64,000 bases of DNA from Microbacterium oxydans. Lineage in GTDB: Bacteria; Actinomycetota; Actinomycetes; Actinomycetales; Microbacteriaceae. The DNA is taken from contig NZ_FMIR01000015.1 of NCBI RefSeq assembly GCF_900095745.1, positions 1 to 64,000 on the forward strand. The letters are read 5' to 3'. A program made the translations under genes and the position numbers. The notes under the pieces were generated by a model, which saw nothing but the letters and a program-made list of their open reading frames with translations, had not been told where the DNA came from and did no database searches. Below are positions 16,461 through 24,890 of the stretch, one piece after another (the first letter of the stretch is position 1; each line of letters starts with the position of its first letter).

Positions 16461-19400
16461 CTATGGCCAGCTGGTGCCCTCGGACGCGCCGAGGCCCTGG
16501 ATGTCGGCCTGCAGCGTCCTGCCCATGCCGCCGTGCCAGCAGGAGAGCTGGATCGTGCCGTTGGCCGGCACGGTGTACCGGTTGTAGGACGAGACCTGCC
16601 CGTTGGCTGAGCGGTACGGCTGACCGTTGTCGAGGCAGCGGATCATGTACGTTCCCGCGGGCACATTCGCCGTGTTCAGGTTCAGGTAGTAGCACGTGTC
16701 GGGACTGCAGTTGCGGGAGTCGACTCCCTGCGAGGCCCACCAACGCGGCTGCGGCTGCGCCTGCGCGGTGTTCCCCGCCGTGCCGCTCTCATCCGACCAG
16801 GTGCCCGTGGTGTCCCTCGCACGCGCCTTGATGGTGTGGTATTCGCTGTATGTGCCCACATCGACGTAGCCCGACGCCGCGACGCCCTGCCATCCGCCCC
16901 CGTCGATGCTGACCTGCACGGTGTCGATGCTGCGGCCGTTGCCCGAGCCGTTCGCGTTCCAGTTCAGGCGCACCTGGCTCGCGAGCGACTCCGCGCTCAC
17001 GGCCGGAGGGGCCGGCTTCCCGTGCGGGTTGCCCTGTGCGGCATTCGAGACGGCGCCGGCGTAGCTCGACCCCGCGAAGTCCGTTGTGAGGAGGCGGGTG
17101 ACGGCCCTTACCTCGACGGTGTAGTTGTGGCCGTTCGTGAGTCCGCCGATGGTCTTGTTGCCCGGCAAAGCGTTCCAGTTGCCGCCGTCGAGCCGGTACT
17201 CGTAGAAGATCTCGCCGGAAGACGCGCCACCGCTCGACCCCGGACGGAAGTCGATGACGAGTGCGCGGTCGAGCTCCTGCGTGACTCGCAGGCTCGTCGG
17301 CGCTCCCGGTGCGATCACGCCGCGCCGTGGTGCCGACGGGGCGCTCATGTCGCCCCAGCCCGCCTTGTTATAGGCCTGGATGCGGTAGGTGTACGCCGTC
17401 TCCGAGGTGTCGACGACGACCGCCTGGCTCGTCGCCTCGGGGCCGGGGGTGATGGTGCGCACGACCGCGCCGCCGCGCAGCACTTCGAGCCGGTAGCCGC
17501 GGATCGCGTCGCCGTTCTTGTCCGGCGCCGCCCAGTTCACCTGCATCTGCGCCTGGTTGCCGACGGGCGAGAGCTCGACCGTCGTCGGGGGTGCCGGGGC
17601 CAGCGGGGGACCGGCCGGAATCTCGGAGGCCGACCAGCCGCTCCAGCTGGAGGGGTCCGGCGCCTTGTTGTGCGCCTGCACCTTCACCTGGTAGTCCGAG
17701 CCGTTCTCCAGCCCCTCCCACGTGATCGAGTTGCCCGTGACCTCTTTCTGCGTCACGCCGGAAGGCGGCGCGGGCGAGATCTCGAGCGTGTACCGGTCGA
17801 CGGGAGAGCCCGGCGTGGTCGGAGTGGCCCACGACACCTGGAGCGACTTGTCGCCGAACTTCAGGGTCGGCGGGTTGGGGGTGTCCGGACGCGCGTCGGG
17901 GCGTGCCGGTGCCGACAGGGCAGACGGCTCGGACTCGCCGACGCGGTTGGTCGCGGTCACCTGGAACGTGTACTCGACGTTGTTGGTGAGGCCGTCGAGC
18001 GTGCAGGTGGTCGACTGGCACTCCTTGGTGTATGAGCTGCCCCCGACCGACTTCACGGTGTACTTCGTGATCTCGGCGCCGTTGTTCGAGGGGGCCGAGA
18101 ACGACACCACGACCGTGCGGTCCTGCACGCTCGCGATGACCGGGACGCCGGGCGCATCCGGCACGTCCTGCACGGTGACGACGATCTGGCCGTTGACCTC
18201 GCGGTCGGCATCCTCGGTCGCATCCTGGATGCGGTAGCGGACGACGAGCGTCCCCACGAACGACTCGTTCGGCGTGACGGTGACCTCGCTGTCGGTGAAC
18301 GTGACCTCGCCGGAGCCCGACTCCGCGACTGCGGTCACGATCTTCAGCGGCGTCTCGGGGAACGGGTTGTAGTCGTTCGCGAGAGCGGGCACCGTGATGG
18401 TCTTGCCCGCATCCGCTTCGGCGACCGTGTCGGTGTTCGCCGCCGGCATCGACCTCGTCGACGCCGTGACCAAGACCGCGACCGTGCCCTCTACCGGTTC
18501 GGTCGTGCCGTCGGAGACGCGGATCTTGAGCGTGACCGTGGTGCCCTTCTTGGCATTCGATGCGGCCTCGACGACGAGCTTGTCGTCACCGTCGATGCGG
18601 GCGGAGATGCCCTTCTCTTCGCCGCCGACGAGGGAGTAGTCGTGCTTGCCCTCGTCTTCGGGGTCGGGGTCGTCGGTGAGAGCGGCCAGGTCGAGCGAGG
18701 TCGCCGGCTCGCCGGGGGCGACGTTGACCTGCCCCTGGATGAAGGTGGGCTGCTGGTTCTCGGGCGGCAGCACGTTGATCGGGATGCTGAGCGTGGCCTT
18801 GCGCCCCTCGGGGTCGTCCGGCCCATCGCCGTCGGTCACCTCGAAGGTGAGGGAATCCGGTCCGAAGAAGCCCTTGGCCGAGGTGTAGACGAGGGTCTTC
18901 GCGTCCTTGAGCAGGTCGGAGCCGTCGGCGTGGTTCGCGCTGATCTTCGCCTTCTCGGTGATCACCACGTCACCCCCGCCGGCGACCGTGACGTACTCCG
19001 AGAGCGGAACCTCCTCGGTCTCGCCGCTGACGACCTCGAGCGGCTTCGTCGAGGTGAGCGTCGGGCGCAGGTCGGCGCGCGAGGGCACGAAGATGAACGC
19101 CGATGCCTGCAGGTCGTCGCGGTCGGTGAGCGTGTAGCGGATCAGCTGCAGCTCGTCGGTGACGGTGACGCGCACCTTGCCGTTCTCGAGCTGCGTGCCG
19201 CCCTCGCCGATCGCGACGGCGAGGCTGTCGGTGGTGCCGTCGGGGTCCTCGTCGTTGGCGAGGATGTCGAGGTCGGCGCTCAGGCCACCGTCCTTCAGAT
19301 CCACCGGCTGCAGCCGGTCGTCGCGGGCGACCGGCGCGCGCAGGGGAACGTCTTCATCGACCGTGATCTGCAGGGTGGCCGTCGCCTCGGCCCCGCGGGC

Positions 19401-22400
19401 GTCGACGGCGGTGTACTGCAGCGAGGTCTCGGTCGGGCCGTTCGGCGCCTGCACGAGCACCCGGTCGCCGGAGACACGGGCCTCCAAGCCCTCCGGGAGC
19501 TCGAGGCCGTCTTTGAGGAGCGAGACCTTGTCGCCCTCGGGGTCGGAGTCGTTCGCGAGGACGGGCACGGCGATCTCGCGGCCCGGTCGCACGACCACCG
19601 CATCCTTCACCGCATACGGGGGCTGGTTGATCTGCTCGGCCGGGGCGATGCCGACGCGGATGGTCGCGACGCCCTCTGCTCCGAGCCGATCGCGCACGCG
19701 GTACTTGAACACGTCGACACCGGATGCCCCGTCGGAGGCCTCGTAGGTGAAGTAGTTCGGACCGTTCGTGATGCGTCCCTTGCTGGGGCTCGATTCGATG
19801 CCGACCAGCTCGACGGAGTCGCCGTCGGTGTCGATGCCGTCGAGCGGCACCGCGATGTTCACCTCGGTGCCGGCGAGTGCGCGGGCGACGAGGTCCTGCG
19901 GACGGGGAGCTGCGTTGTTCTCCTCGTCGATGGGCAGGATCTGGATGGTGACGTAGCCGGCCGCCTTCTGCTGGCGCGAGTCGGAGACCTCGTACGTGAG
20001 GTACACGGTCTTGGCCTCAGGGCCCGCCTTGAAACGCACGGTGTCCTGCGAGACGAAGGCCTCGCCGTCTTCGGGGTCGACGAACGGCTCGATGAGCTCG
20101 GGCTCGACGTGCATGACGTCGTCGCTGGGGTGCGTGTCGTTGTCGAGCACCGGGATCGTCACGACATCGCCGACGCGGACGGTCGCCGTGTCGGGGTTGG
20201 CGATCGGCTGCAGGAGCTCGTCCGGGGCCGGGATCGGGATGACGACGACCTCGCCCTCGGCCGACTTGGACCCGTTCGAGATGCGGTACTTGACGCGCAC
20301 CTGCTCTTCGAGGGCGCCCTGATCCGTGATCCGCAGCGTCTCGTGGTTGAGGACCGAGACCGAGATGCCGCTGCTCGGCTCCAGTGACACCGACTGCACG
20401 ACGAGGATGCCGCCGGCGGGGTCGGTGTCGTTGTTGAGCACGCCCAGCAGCACGTCGCCGCCGGTGGGGAGAAGTGCCACGTCGCGGACGGCGATGGGCG
20501 GCAGATCGGTCTCCGACTCCGGCATCACGTCGACGCGGACGATGCCCTCGCCGTTCTTCGGACCGGTCGTCACCTGGTACTGCACGTAGTAGACGCCCGG
20601 CTTCTCGGCCATGAAGGAGAAGGTCTTGTTGGGCGTGTTCGGGACGATCGTCGCCCCGGGGGTGTCGAGTACCCGGCTCAGACGCAGCTGCTCGCGGGAG
20701 GTGCTGGTGTCGTTCGCGGTCGGGGCGACGGTGACCTGCTCGCCGGCGCGTGTGATCACGTGGTCGGCGTTGGTCTTGGGGTTCGTCGAGCCCTGCGGGC
20801 GCACGTCGAGGGCGATGGTCGCGGTGCCGAGCTTTCCGAAAGCGTCGGCGACGGTGACCTGCACGTCTTTGCGCCCCTGCAGGCTCGCGGTCGCCTTGTA
20901 GGTGATCTGACCGTCCTTGCTGAAGTCGACCTCGTCGCCGGGGGCGGCGAGCACCTCCTTCAGGTAGATGTCGTCGCCGTCGGGGTCGATCCAGTCCGGG
21001 AGGATGTTGTACGAGATCGTGCCGCCGGTCTCGACCGCGAGCGAGGTCTTCCGCTTCGACGTGGGGCCGGCGTTCTCGTTCCAGTCGTGCACCGCGAGGG
21101 TCACGACCGCGGTGTCCTTGCCCTTGCGTCCGTCATCGACCTCGTAGGTGAAGCTGGCGGTGCCGGAGGCCTTCTCGCCGACGGTGATCTGCAGCGAGCC
21201 GCCGTTGTTGATCGGCTGCACGGTCCCGATGGACGGCTGCGCTTCGGCGAGCGCCGCGACGAGCACATCGCCGTCGGGGTCGTTGTCGTTGTCGAGCACG
21301 GGGAGCAGCGTCGTGGCGCCGGGGCGCACGCCGTACGAGTCGTCTTCGGCGATGGGAGGCGTGTTCTCCTCGCTGCGCTCCGGGAGTGTGGTCTCGACCG
21401 TCTCCTCGGTCGAGTCCTCCTGGTTCTCCGTCTCGCCCTCGGGCGGCGTCAGGTCGTTCCAGTTGTCGACGCGCTGCAGGCTCTCGTTGGCCATCCAGGC
21501 GGCGCCGCCCACCGCGTCGTTGAGGATGATCACGTCGCGGTTGACGCGGAACGTCAGGCTGGCGGATTCCTCGGCGCCGTCGATCGGGGCGTTCACGTCG
21601 TTGCTGTCACCCGGGCACTCGCGGATGAAGGTCGCCGACCCCGCCCAGGCCCCGTACGTGCAGCCGCGGAGCCAGACCGGTGCCGCAGCCGTGCCCTCGC
21701 CGCCCGCGGAGGTCTGCTCCGGTTCGCTGCCGTCGAGCGGCACGCGCACGAGCGCGGTCGGGGTGGCGATCGCGACGGCGTCGGTCTCGGCCGAAGCCTG
21801 CTGCAGCACGGCATCCGCCGCGCCCTCGACCTCGGTGCGGAGGCCTCCCGGCGTCGTGACGACTCCGGCCGCCTCGTCGAACACGACAGGTGTGCGTCCG
21901 ACGGCGGTGATGGTGGGGCGCACCGACAGGTCGAGCTCGCCGACCGACGAGGTCGACGTCTCTCCCGGAGCACCTTCGTTGTCGACGGGCACAGTGACGA
22001 CCTCGCCGCGTTCGCCGGAGAGGGCGAAGACTGTGCCGTCTTGGGCCACCGTGACGTCGGAGTTCTCGCCGAGTTCGACGACCGGCTCGGCCGCCTCGAT
22101 CTCGAAGGAGGCGATGCCCTTGACCGGCACGACCCAGAGGTCGCCGGACTTCTCGTCGAGGATGGCCGCGGTGTTCGCCCCCATCGCGACCTTGGCCGAC
22201 GAGGGGATGATCGTGGAGTCGCCGAGCGAGACCCGGGCCGGATCGATCGCGGTCACGGTGGACGCGCTCTGGTCGACGACGAGCACGTTGGCCGCGGCCT
22301 GGAGGATGTCGTAGTTCTCGCTGGTGGTGCGCAGACCGCCGTCGAGGATCGTGGACTCGTTGTTGAAGTGGCCGACGAGCAGGCTCGACGTCTTGGTGAT

Positions 22401-22550
22401 CCAGACGCCGCCGTCGTTCAGGTCGACCTTGGTGGTCGGGAACCCCTCATAGGTGAAGGCCATGGTCGTGATGGCGATGACGCCGACGGTGACGCCGGCG
22501 GCGGACGCCAGCGTCTTGGGTCGCGCGCGCATCCATGACAAGGCCTTCAT
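16461..22550 (-). CDS. Giant membrane-anchored Ig-like / fibronectin type III surface protein
   Basis: 2029 residues, the first gene of the secretion block. An N-terminal signal anchor (about 13-33, after a basic MRARPK stretch) is followed by a beta-rich, propeller-like domain (about 40-370) and an acidic linker. About eleven tandem Ig/cadherin-like modules (about 395-1470) carry repeated NDxDPDGD or NDTDP calcium-type motifs. About five FN3 modules (about 1480-1930) follow, then a C-terminal domain with four Cys (CSPDTC, CLD, CWHGG). No LPXTG motif is seen, so it is held by the N-terminal helix and projects outward. It could be an adhesin, a wall scaffold or a sensor paired with the kinase, whose outer domain is also FN3-like. 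Module counts are by eye. Confidence 0.9.
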   Translation of the reverse strand: MKALSWMRARPKTLASAAGVTVGVIAITTMAFTYEGFPTTKVDLNDGGVWITKTSSLLVGHFNNESTILDGGLRTTSENYDILQAAANVLVVDQSASTVTAIDPARVSLGDSTIIPSSAKVAMGANTAAILDEKSGDLWVVPVKGIASFEIEAAEPVVELGENSDVTVAQDGTVFALSGERGEVVTVPVDNEGAPGETSTSSVGELDLSVRPTITAVGRTPVVFDEAAGVVTTPGGLRTEVEGAADAVLQQASAETDAVAIATPTALVRVPLDGSEPEQTSAGGEGTAAAPVWLRGCTYGAWAGSATFIRECPGDSNDVNAPIDGAEESASLTFRVNRDVIILNDAVGGAAWMANESLQRVDNWNDLTPPEGETENQEDSTEETVETTLPERSEENTPPIAEDDSYGVRPGATTLLPVLDNDNDPDGDVLVAALAEAQPSIGTVQPINNGGSLQITVGEKASGTASFTYEVDDGRKGKDTAVVTLAVHDWNENAGPTSKRKTSLAVETGGTISYNILPDWIDPDGDDIYLKEVLAAPGDEVDFSKDGQITYKATASLQGRKDVQVTVADAFGKLGTATIALDVRPQGSTNPKTNADHVITRAGEQVTVAPTANDTSTSREQLRLSRVLDTPGATIVPNTPNKTFSFMAEKPGVYYVQYQVTTGPKNGEGIVRVDVMPESETDLPPIAVRDVALLPTGGDVLLGVLNNDTDPAGGILVVQSVSLEPSSGISVSVLNHETLRITDQGALEEQVRVKYRISNGSKSAEGEVVVIPIPAPDELLQPIANPDTATVRVGDVVTIPVLDNDTHPSDDVMHVEPELIEPFVDPEDGEAFVSQDTVRFKAGPEAKTVYLTYEVSDSRQQKAAGYVTIQILPIDEENNAAPRPQDLVARALAGTEVNIAVPLDGIDTDGDSVELVGIESSPSKGRITNGPNYFTYEASDGASGVDVFKYRVRDRLGAEGVATIRVGIAPAEQINQPPYAVKDAVVVRPGREIAVPVLANDSDPEGDKVSLLKDGLELPEGLEARVSGDRVLVQAPNGPTETSLQYTAVDARGAEATATLQITVDEDVPLRAPVARDDRLQPVDLKDGGLSADLDILANDEDPDGTTDSLAVAIGEGGTQLENGKVRVTVTDELQLIRYTLTDRDDLQASAFIFVPSRADLRPTLTSTKPLEVVSGETEEVPLSEYVTVAGGGDVVITEKAKISANHADGSDLLKDAKTLVYTSAKGFFGPDSLTFEVTDGDGPDDPEGRKATLSIPINVLPPENQQPTFIQGQVNVAPGEPATSLDLAALTDDPDPEDEGKHDYSLVGGEEKGISARIDGDDKLVVEAASNAKKGTTVTLKIRVSDGTTEPVEGTVAVLVTASTRSMPAANTDTVAEADAGKTITVPALANDYNPFPETPLKIVTAVAESGSGEVTFTDSEVTVTPNESFVGTLVVRYRIQDATEDADREVNGQIVVTVQDVPDAPGVPVIASVQDRTVVVSFSAPSNNGAEITKYTVKSVGGSSYTKECQSTTCTLDGLTNNVEYTFQVTATNRVGESEPSALSAPARPDARPDTPNPPTLKFGDKSLQVSWATPTTPGSPVDRYTLEISPAPPSGVTQKEVTGNSITWEGLENGSDYQVKVQAHNKAPDPSSWSGWSASEIPAGPPLAPAPPTTVELSPVGNQAQMQVNWAAPDKNGDAIRGYRLEVLRGGAVVRTITPGPEATSQAVVVDTSETAYTYRIQAYNKAGWGDMSAPSAPRRGVIAPGAPTSLRVTQELDRALVIDFRPGSSGGASSGEIFYEYRLDGGNWNALPGNKTIGGLTNGHNYTVEVRAVTRLLTTDFAGSSYAGAVSNAAQGNPHGKPAPPAVSAESLASQVRLNWNANGSGNGRSIDTVQVSIDGGGWQGVAASGYVDVGTYSEYHTIKARARDTTGTWSDESGTAGNTAQAQPQPRWWASQGVDSRNCSPDTCYYLNLNTANVPAGTYMIRCLDNGQPYRSANGQVSSYNRYTVPANGTIQLSCWHGGMGRTLQADIQGLGASEGTSWP

Positions 22551-22623
22551 GCCCGGTTCCCCCCCAGGGTCACACTCTCCGATTACTCATGCGCAGGCCT
22601 GACTGGTCGCTGAGCACTCGTAC

Positions 22624-22629
22624 ATCCTA
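22624..22629 (-). promoter_or_regulatory. Candidate -10 box upstream of the giant surface-protein gene
   Basis: The minus strand reads TAGGAT here, matching TANNNT, 74 bases before the ATG at 22550. The -35 region is poor. This would be the main promoter for the long minus-strand block. No other strong candidate was found in 22551-22679. Confidence 0.3.
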
Positions 22630-22679
22630 ACCGCGTCGCGGAATATCACTCGATGGGCAGATATCCCCATCACCCTCCG

Positions 22680-23249
22680 TTACGCGCGCCAGCATCCTGC
22701 CATGTGATCGTCGACCATCCCGGCCGATTGCATGAGGGCATACATGGTGGTCGGCCCGACGAAGCGGAACCCGCGTCGACGCAGCTCTTTACTCATCGCC
22801 GTCGACTCCGGCGTGACCGCCGGAACGTCGGCGAACGACGCCGGACGGGCGCCGGATGCCGCCGGTGCGAACGACCACATCAGCTCGTCGAGCTCGCCCT
22901 CCGCCATCGTGCGCACCAGGCGGGCGTTGCCGATCGTGGCCAGGATCTTGGCGCGGTTGCGGATGATGCCGGCATCCGCCATGAGCCGCTCGACATCGGC
23001 GTCATCGAACTCCGACACCGCCTCGGGCTCGAACCCGGCGAACACCTCTCGGAACCGCGGACGCTTGCGCAGGATCGTGATCCACGAGAGTCCGGCCTGG
23101 AAGCCCTCGAGCGCCATCTTCTCGAACAGGGCGCGGTCGCCGTGCAGGGGCACACCCCACTCCTCGTCGTGGTAGCGGCGGTACTCGACGTCGTCGCCCA
23201 CCCAGGCGCAGCGGTCGCGGGCATCTGGGCCCGTGAGAAGAGAGGTCAT
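22680..23249 (-). CDS. tag: DNA-3-methyladenine glycosylase I
   Basis: 189 residues, full length for the family. It removes 3-methyladenine from alkylated DNA as the first step of base-excision repair. The zinc ligands known from E. coli Tag are matched by C14, H27, H182 and C186. The conserved YHDEEWGVPLH and LEGFQAGLSW stretches are present. It stands alone, 28 bases from the alcohol dehydrogenase gene and on the same strand. Confidence 0.96.
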   Translation of the reverse strand: MTSLLTGPDARDRCAWVGDDVEYRRYHDEEWGVPLHGDRALFEKMALEGFQAGLSWITILRKRPRFREVFAGFEPEAVSEFDDADVERLMADAGIIRNRAKILATIGNARLVRTMAEGELDELMWSFAPAASGARPASFADVPAVTPESTAMSKELRRRGFRFVGPTTMYALMQSAGMVDDHMAGCWRA

Positions 23250-23277
23250 CGTGTCAACGTATCGGCCCCCACCGACG

Positions 23278-24324
23278 TCAGTCGGCGAAGGTGGCCGCGT
23301 CGATCACGAACCGGTACCGCACGTCGGATGCGAGCACGCGCTCGTAGGCGGCGTTGATCTCGGAGGCCGGGATCACCTCGATCTCGGCGGCGAGACCGTG
23401 CTCGGCGCAGAAGTCGAGCATCTCCTGCGTCTCGCGGATGCCGCCGATGTTGCTGCCGGCGAGCGATCGCCGCCCGCCGATCAGTGACATGACCCCGACC
23501 GACAGCGGCTCGGCGGGCGCGCCGACGCAGACGAGCGCGCCCCCGACGTCGAGCAGGCTCAGGTACGAGCGCACATCGATCACGGCGCTCACGGTGTTGA
23601 GGATCACGTCGAACGAGGAGCGCAGCTCGCGGAAGGTGTCCCGGTCACTCGTGGCGCGATAGTGGTCGGCGCCGAGCCGCAGACCGTCGTCCTTCTTGTT
23701 CAGGGTCTGCGAGAGCACAGTCACCTCGGCGCCCAGTGCGTGCGCGATCTGCACACCCATGTGCCCGAGGCCGCCGAGGCCGACGACCGCGACGCGGGTG
23801 CCGGGACCGACGTTCCAGTGCCGCAGCGGCGAGTAGGTCGTGATGCCGGCGCACAGCAGGGGCGCGGCGACATCCAGCGGCAGGGCATCCGGGATGCGCA
23901 GGACGAACTTCTCGGTCACCACGACCTGCTCGGAGTAGCCGCCCTGCGTGACGGTGCCGTCGCGGTCCGTGCTGCCGTAGGTCTGCACCGCGCCCTCGGT
24001 GCAGTACTGCTCCTCGCCGCGCAGGCAGTTGCGGCACTCTCCGCACGAGTTCACCAGGCATCCGACGCCGACGCGATCGCCGACCGCGTGCCGGGTGACG
24101 GCATCGCCCACCGCGGCGACCGTCCCGGTAATCTCGTGCCCCGGAGCGAGCGGGTACCTCTGCGGACCCCAGTCGCCGCGCACGGTGTGGATGTCGGAGT
24201 GGCAGATGCCGGCGAACGCGATGTCGATGAGCACGTCGAGCGGCCCGAGCTCGCGCCGCTCGATGACGGTCTTCTCCAGCGGGGCGGCTTCGCGGGGTGC
24301 GGCGTAGGCATTGACGCGGGTCAC
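23278..24324 (-). CDS. Zinc-dependent NADP(H) alcohol dehydrogenase (YahK/CAD-like)
   Basis: 348 residues from GTG 24322-24324; AAGGAG lies 5 bases upstream and fixes this start over an ATG 13 codons earlier. Catalytic zinc ligands C41 and H63-E64 (GHE), and structural zinc Cys at 94, 97, 100 and 108 are all present. The nucleotide-binding fold shows GLGGLGHMG near 180. The pattern fits the cinnamyl-alcohol/YahK group, which reduce a wide range of aldehydes. The substrate is not identifiable. Divergent from the NTF2-like gene. Confidence 0.93.
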   Translation of the reverse strand: MTRVNAYAAPREAAPLEKTVIERRELGPLDVLIDIAFAGICHSDIHTVRGDWGPQRYPLAPGHEITGTVAAVGDAVTRHAVGDRVGVGCLVNSCGECRNCLRGEEQYCTEGAVQTYGSTDRDGTVTQGGYSEQVVVTEKFVLRIPDALPLDVAAPLLCAGITTYSPLRHWNVGPGTRVAVVGLGGLGHMGVQIAHALGAEVTVLSQTLNKKDDGLRLGADHYRATSDRDTFRELRSSFDVILNTVSAVIDVRSYLSLLDVGGALVCVGAPAEPLSVGVMSLIGGRRSLAGSNIGGIRETQEMLDFCAEHGLAAEIEVIPASEINAAYERVLASDVRYRFVIDAATFAD

Positions 24325-24381
24325 GGGGACTCCTTCTTCTGAGGTTCGATCCACCCTACGCACCGGCTGCCGTCAAGGCCC

Positions 24382-24411
24382 CTGACGGTCGATGCGAACG
24401 GTCCGTACCCT
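24382..24411 (+). promoter_or_regulatory. Promoter for a leaderless transcript
   Basis: CTGACG (24382-24387), an 18-base spacer and TACCCT (24406-24411) stand 7 bases before the ATG at 24419. No ribosome site precedes that ATG, so transcription probably starts at or next to the start codon. Confidence 0.5.
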
Positions 24412-24418
24412 CGACATC

Positions 24419-24868
24419 ATGAGCATCCACACCGACCGGATCGAACAGTACCTCTCGCGCTATGCGGCATCCCTGACGGAGTTCGACGCCGAAGCCGCCG
24501 TCGAGCTGTGGTCGACCCCCGGCATGATCGCCGACGACCGGGTCTCCGGCGTCCTGGACACCCGGGAGGAGATGGTCGCGGGGCTGAAGCAGTCCTATCC
24601 CCTGTACCGGGAACTCGGCCTCGCCTCCGTCGGGCACGAGCTCCTCGACGCGAACGAGCTGTCGGATCGACTCGTGCTGGTGAAGGTGCGCTGGCTGTTC
24701 CGCGACGCCGAGGGCAAACTGCTGACCGACGCGACCAGCTACTACCTGCTGCGCGACGACGACACCGCGGGGCTGCAGGCGTGCGTCTGCGTCGAGACGG
24801 ATTCCGCCGAGCACCTTCAGGCGCTGGCCGTCGAACGCGGTATCGACCTCACGAAGTGGTCCTCCTGA
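24419..24868 (+). CDS. NTF2/SnoaL-like small protein
   Basis: 149 residues from ATG 24419. An in-frame ATG at 24392 lies within the promoter spacer and is less likely. The helix-rich start (IEQYLSRYAASLTEFDAEAAVELWSTPGMIADD), a curved beta sheet and the length fit the NTF2-like cone fold of SnoaL-type enzymes and binding proteins. No catalytic residue assignment is possible. It sits between convergent and divergent genes and appears monocistronic. Confidence 0.75.
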   Translation: MSIHTDRIEQYLSRYAASLTEFDAEAAVELWSTPGMIADDRVSGVLDTREEMVAGLKQSYPLYRELGLASVGHELLDANELSDRLVLVKVRWLFRDAEGKLLTDATSYYLLRDDDTAGLQACVCVETDSAEHLQALAVERGIDLTKWSS

Positions 24869-24890
24869 CCGGCGCCCGGTCGACGGCCCG

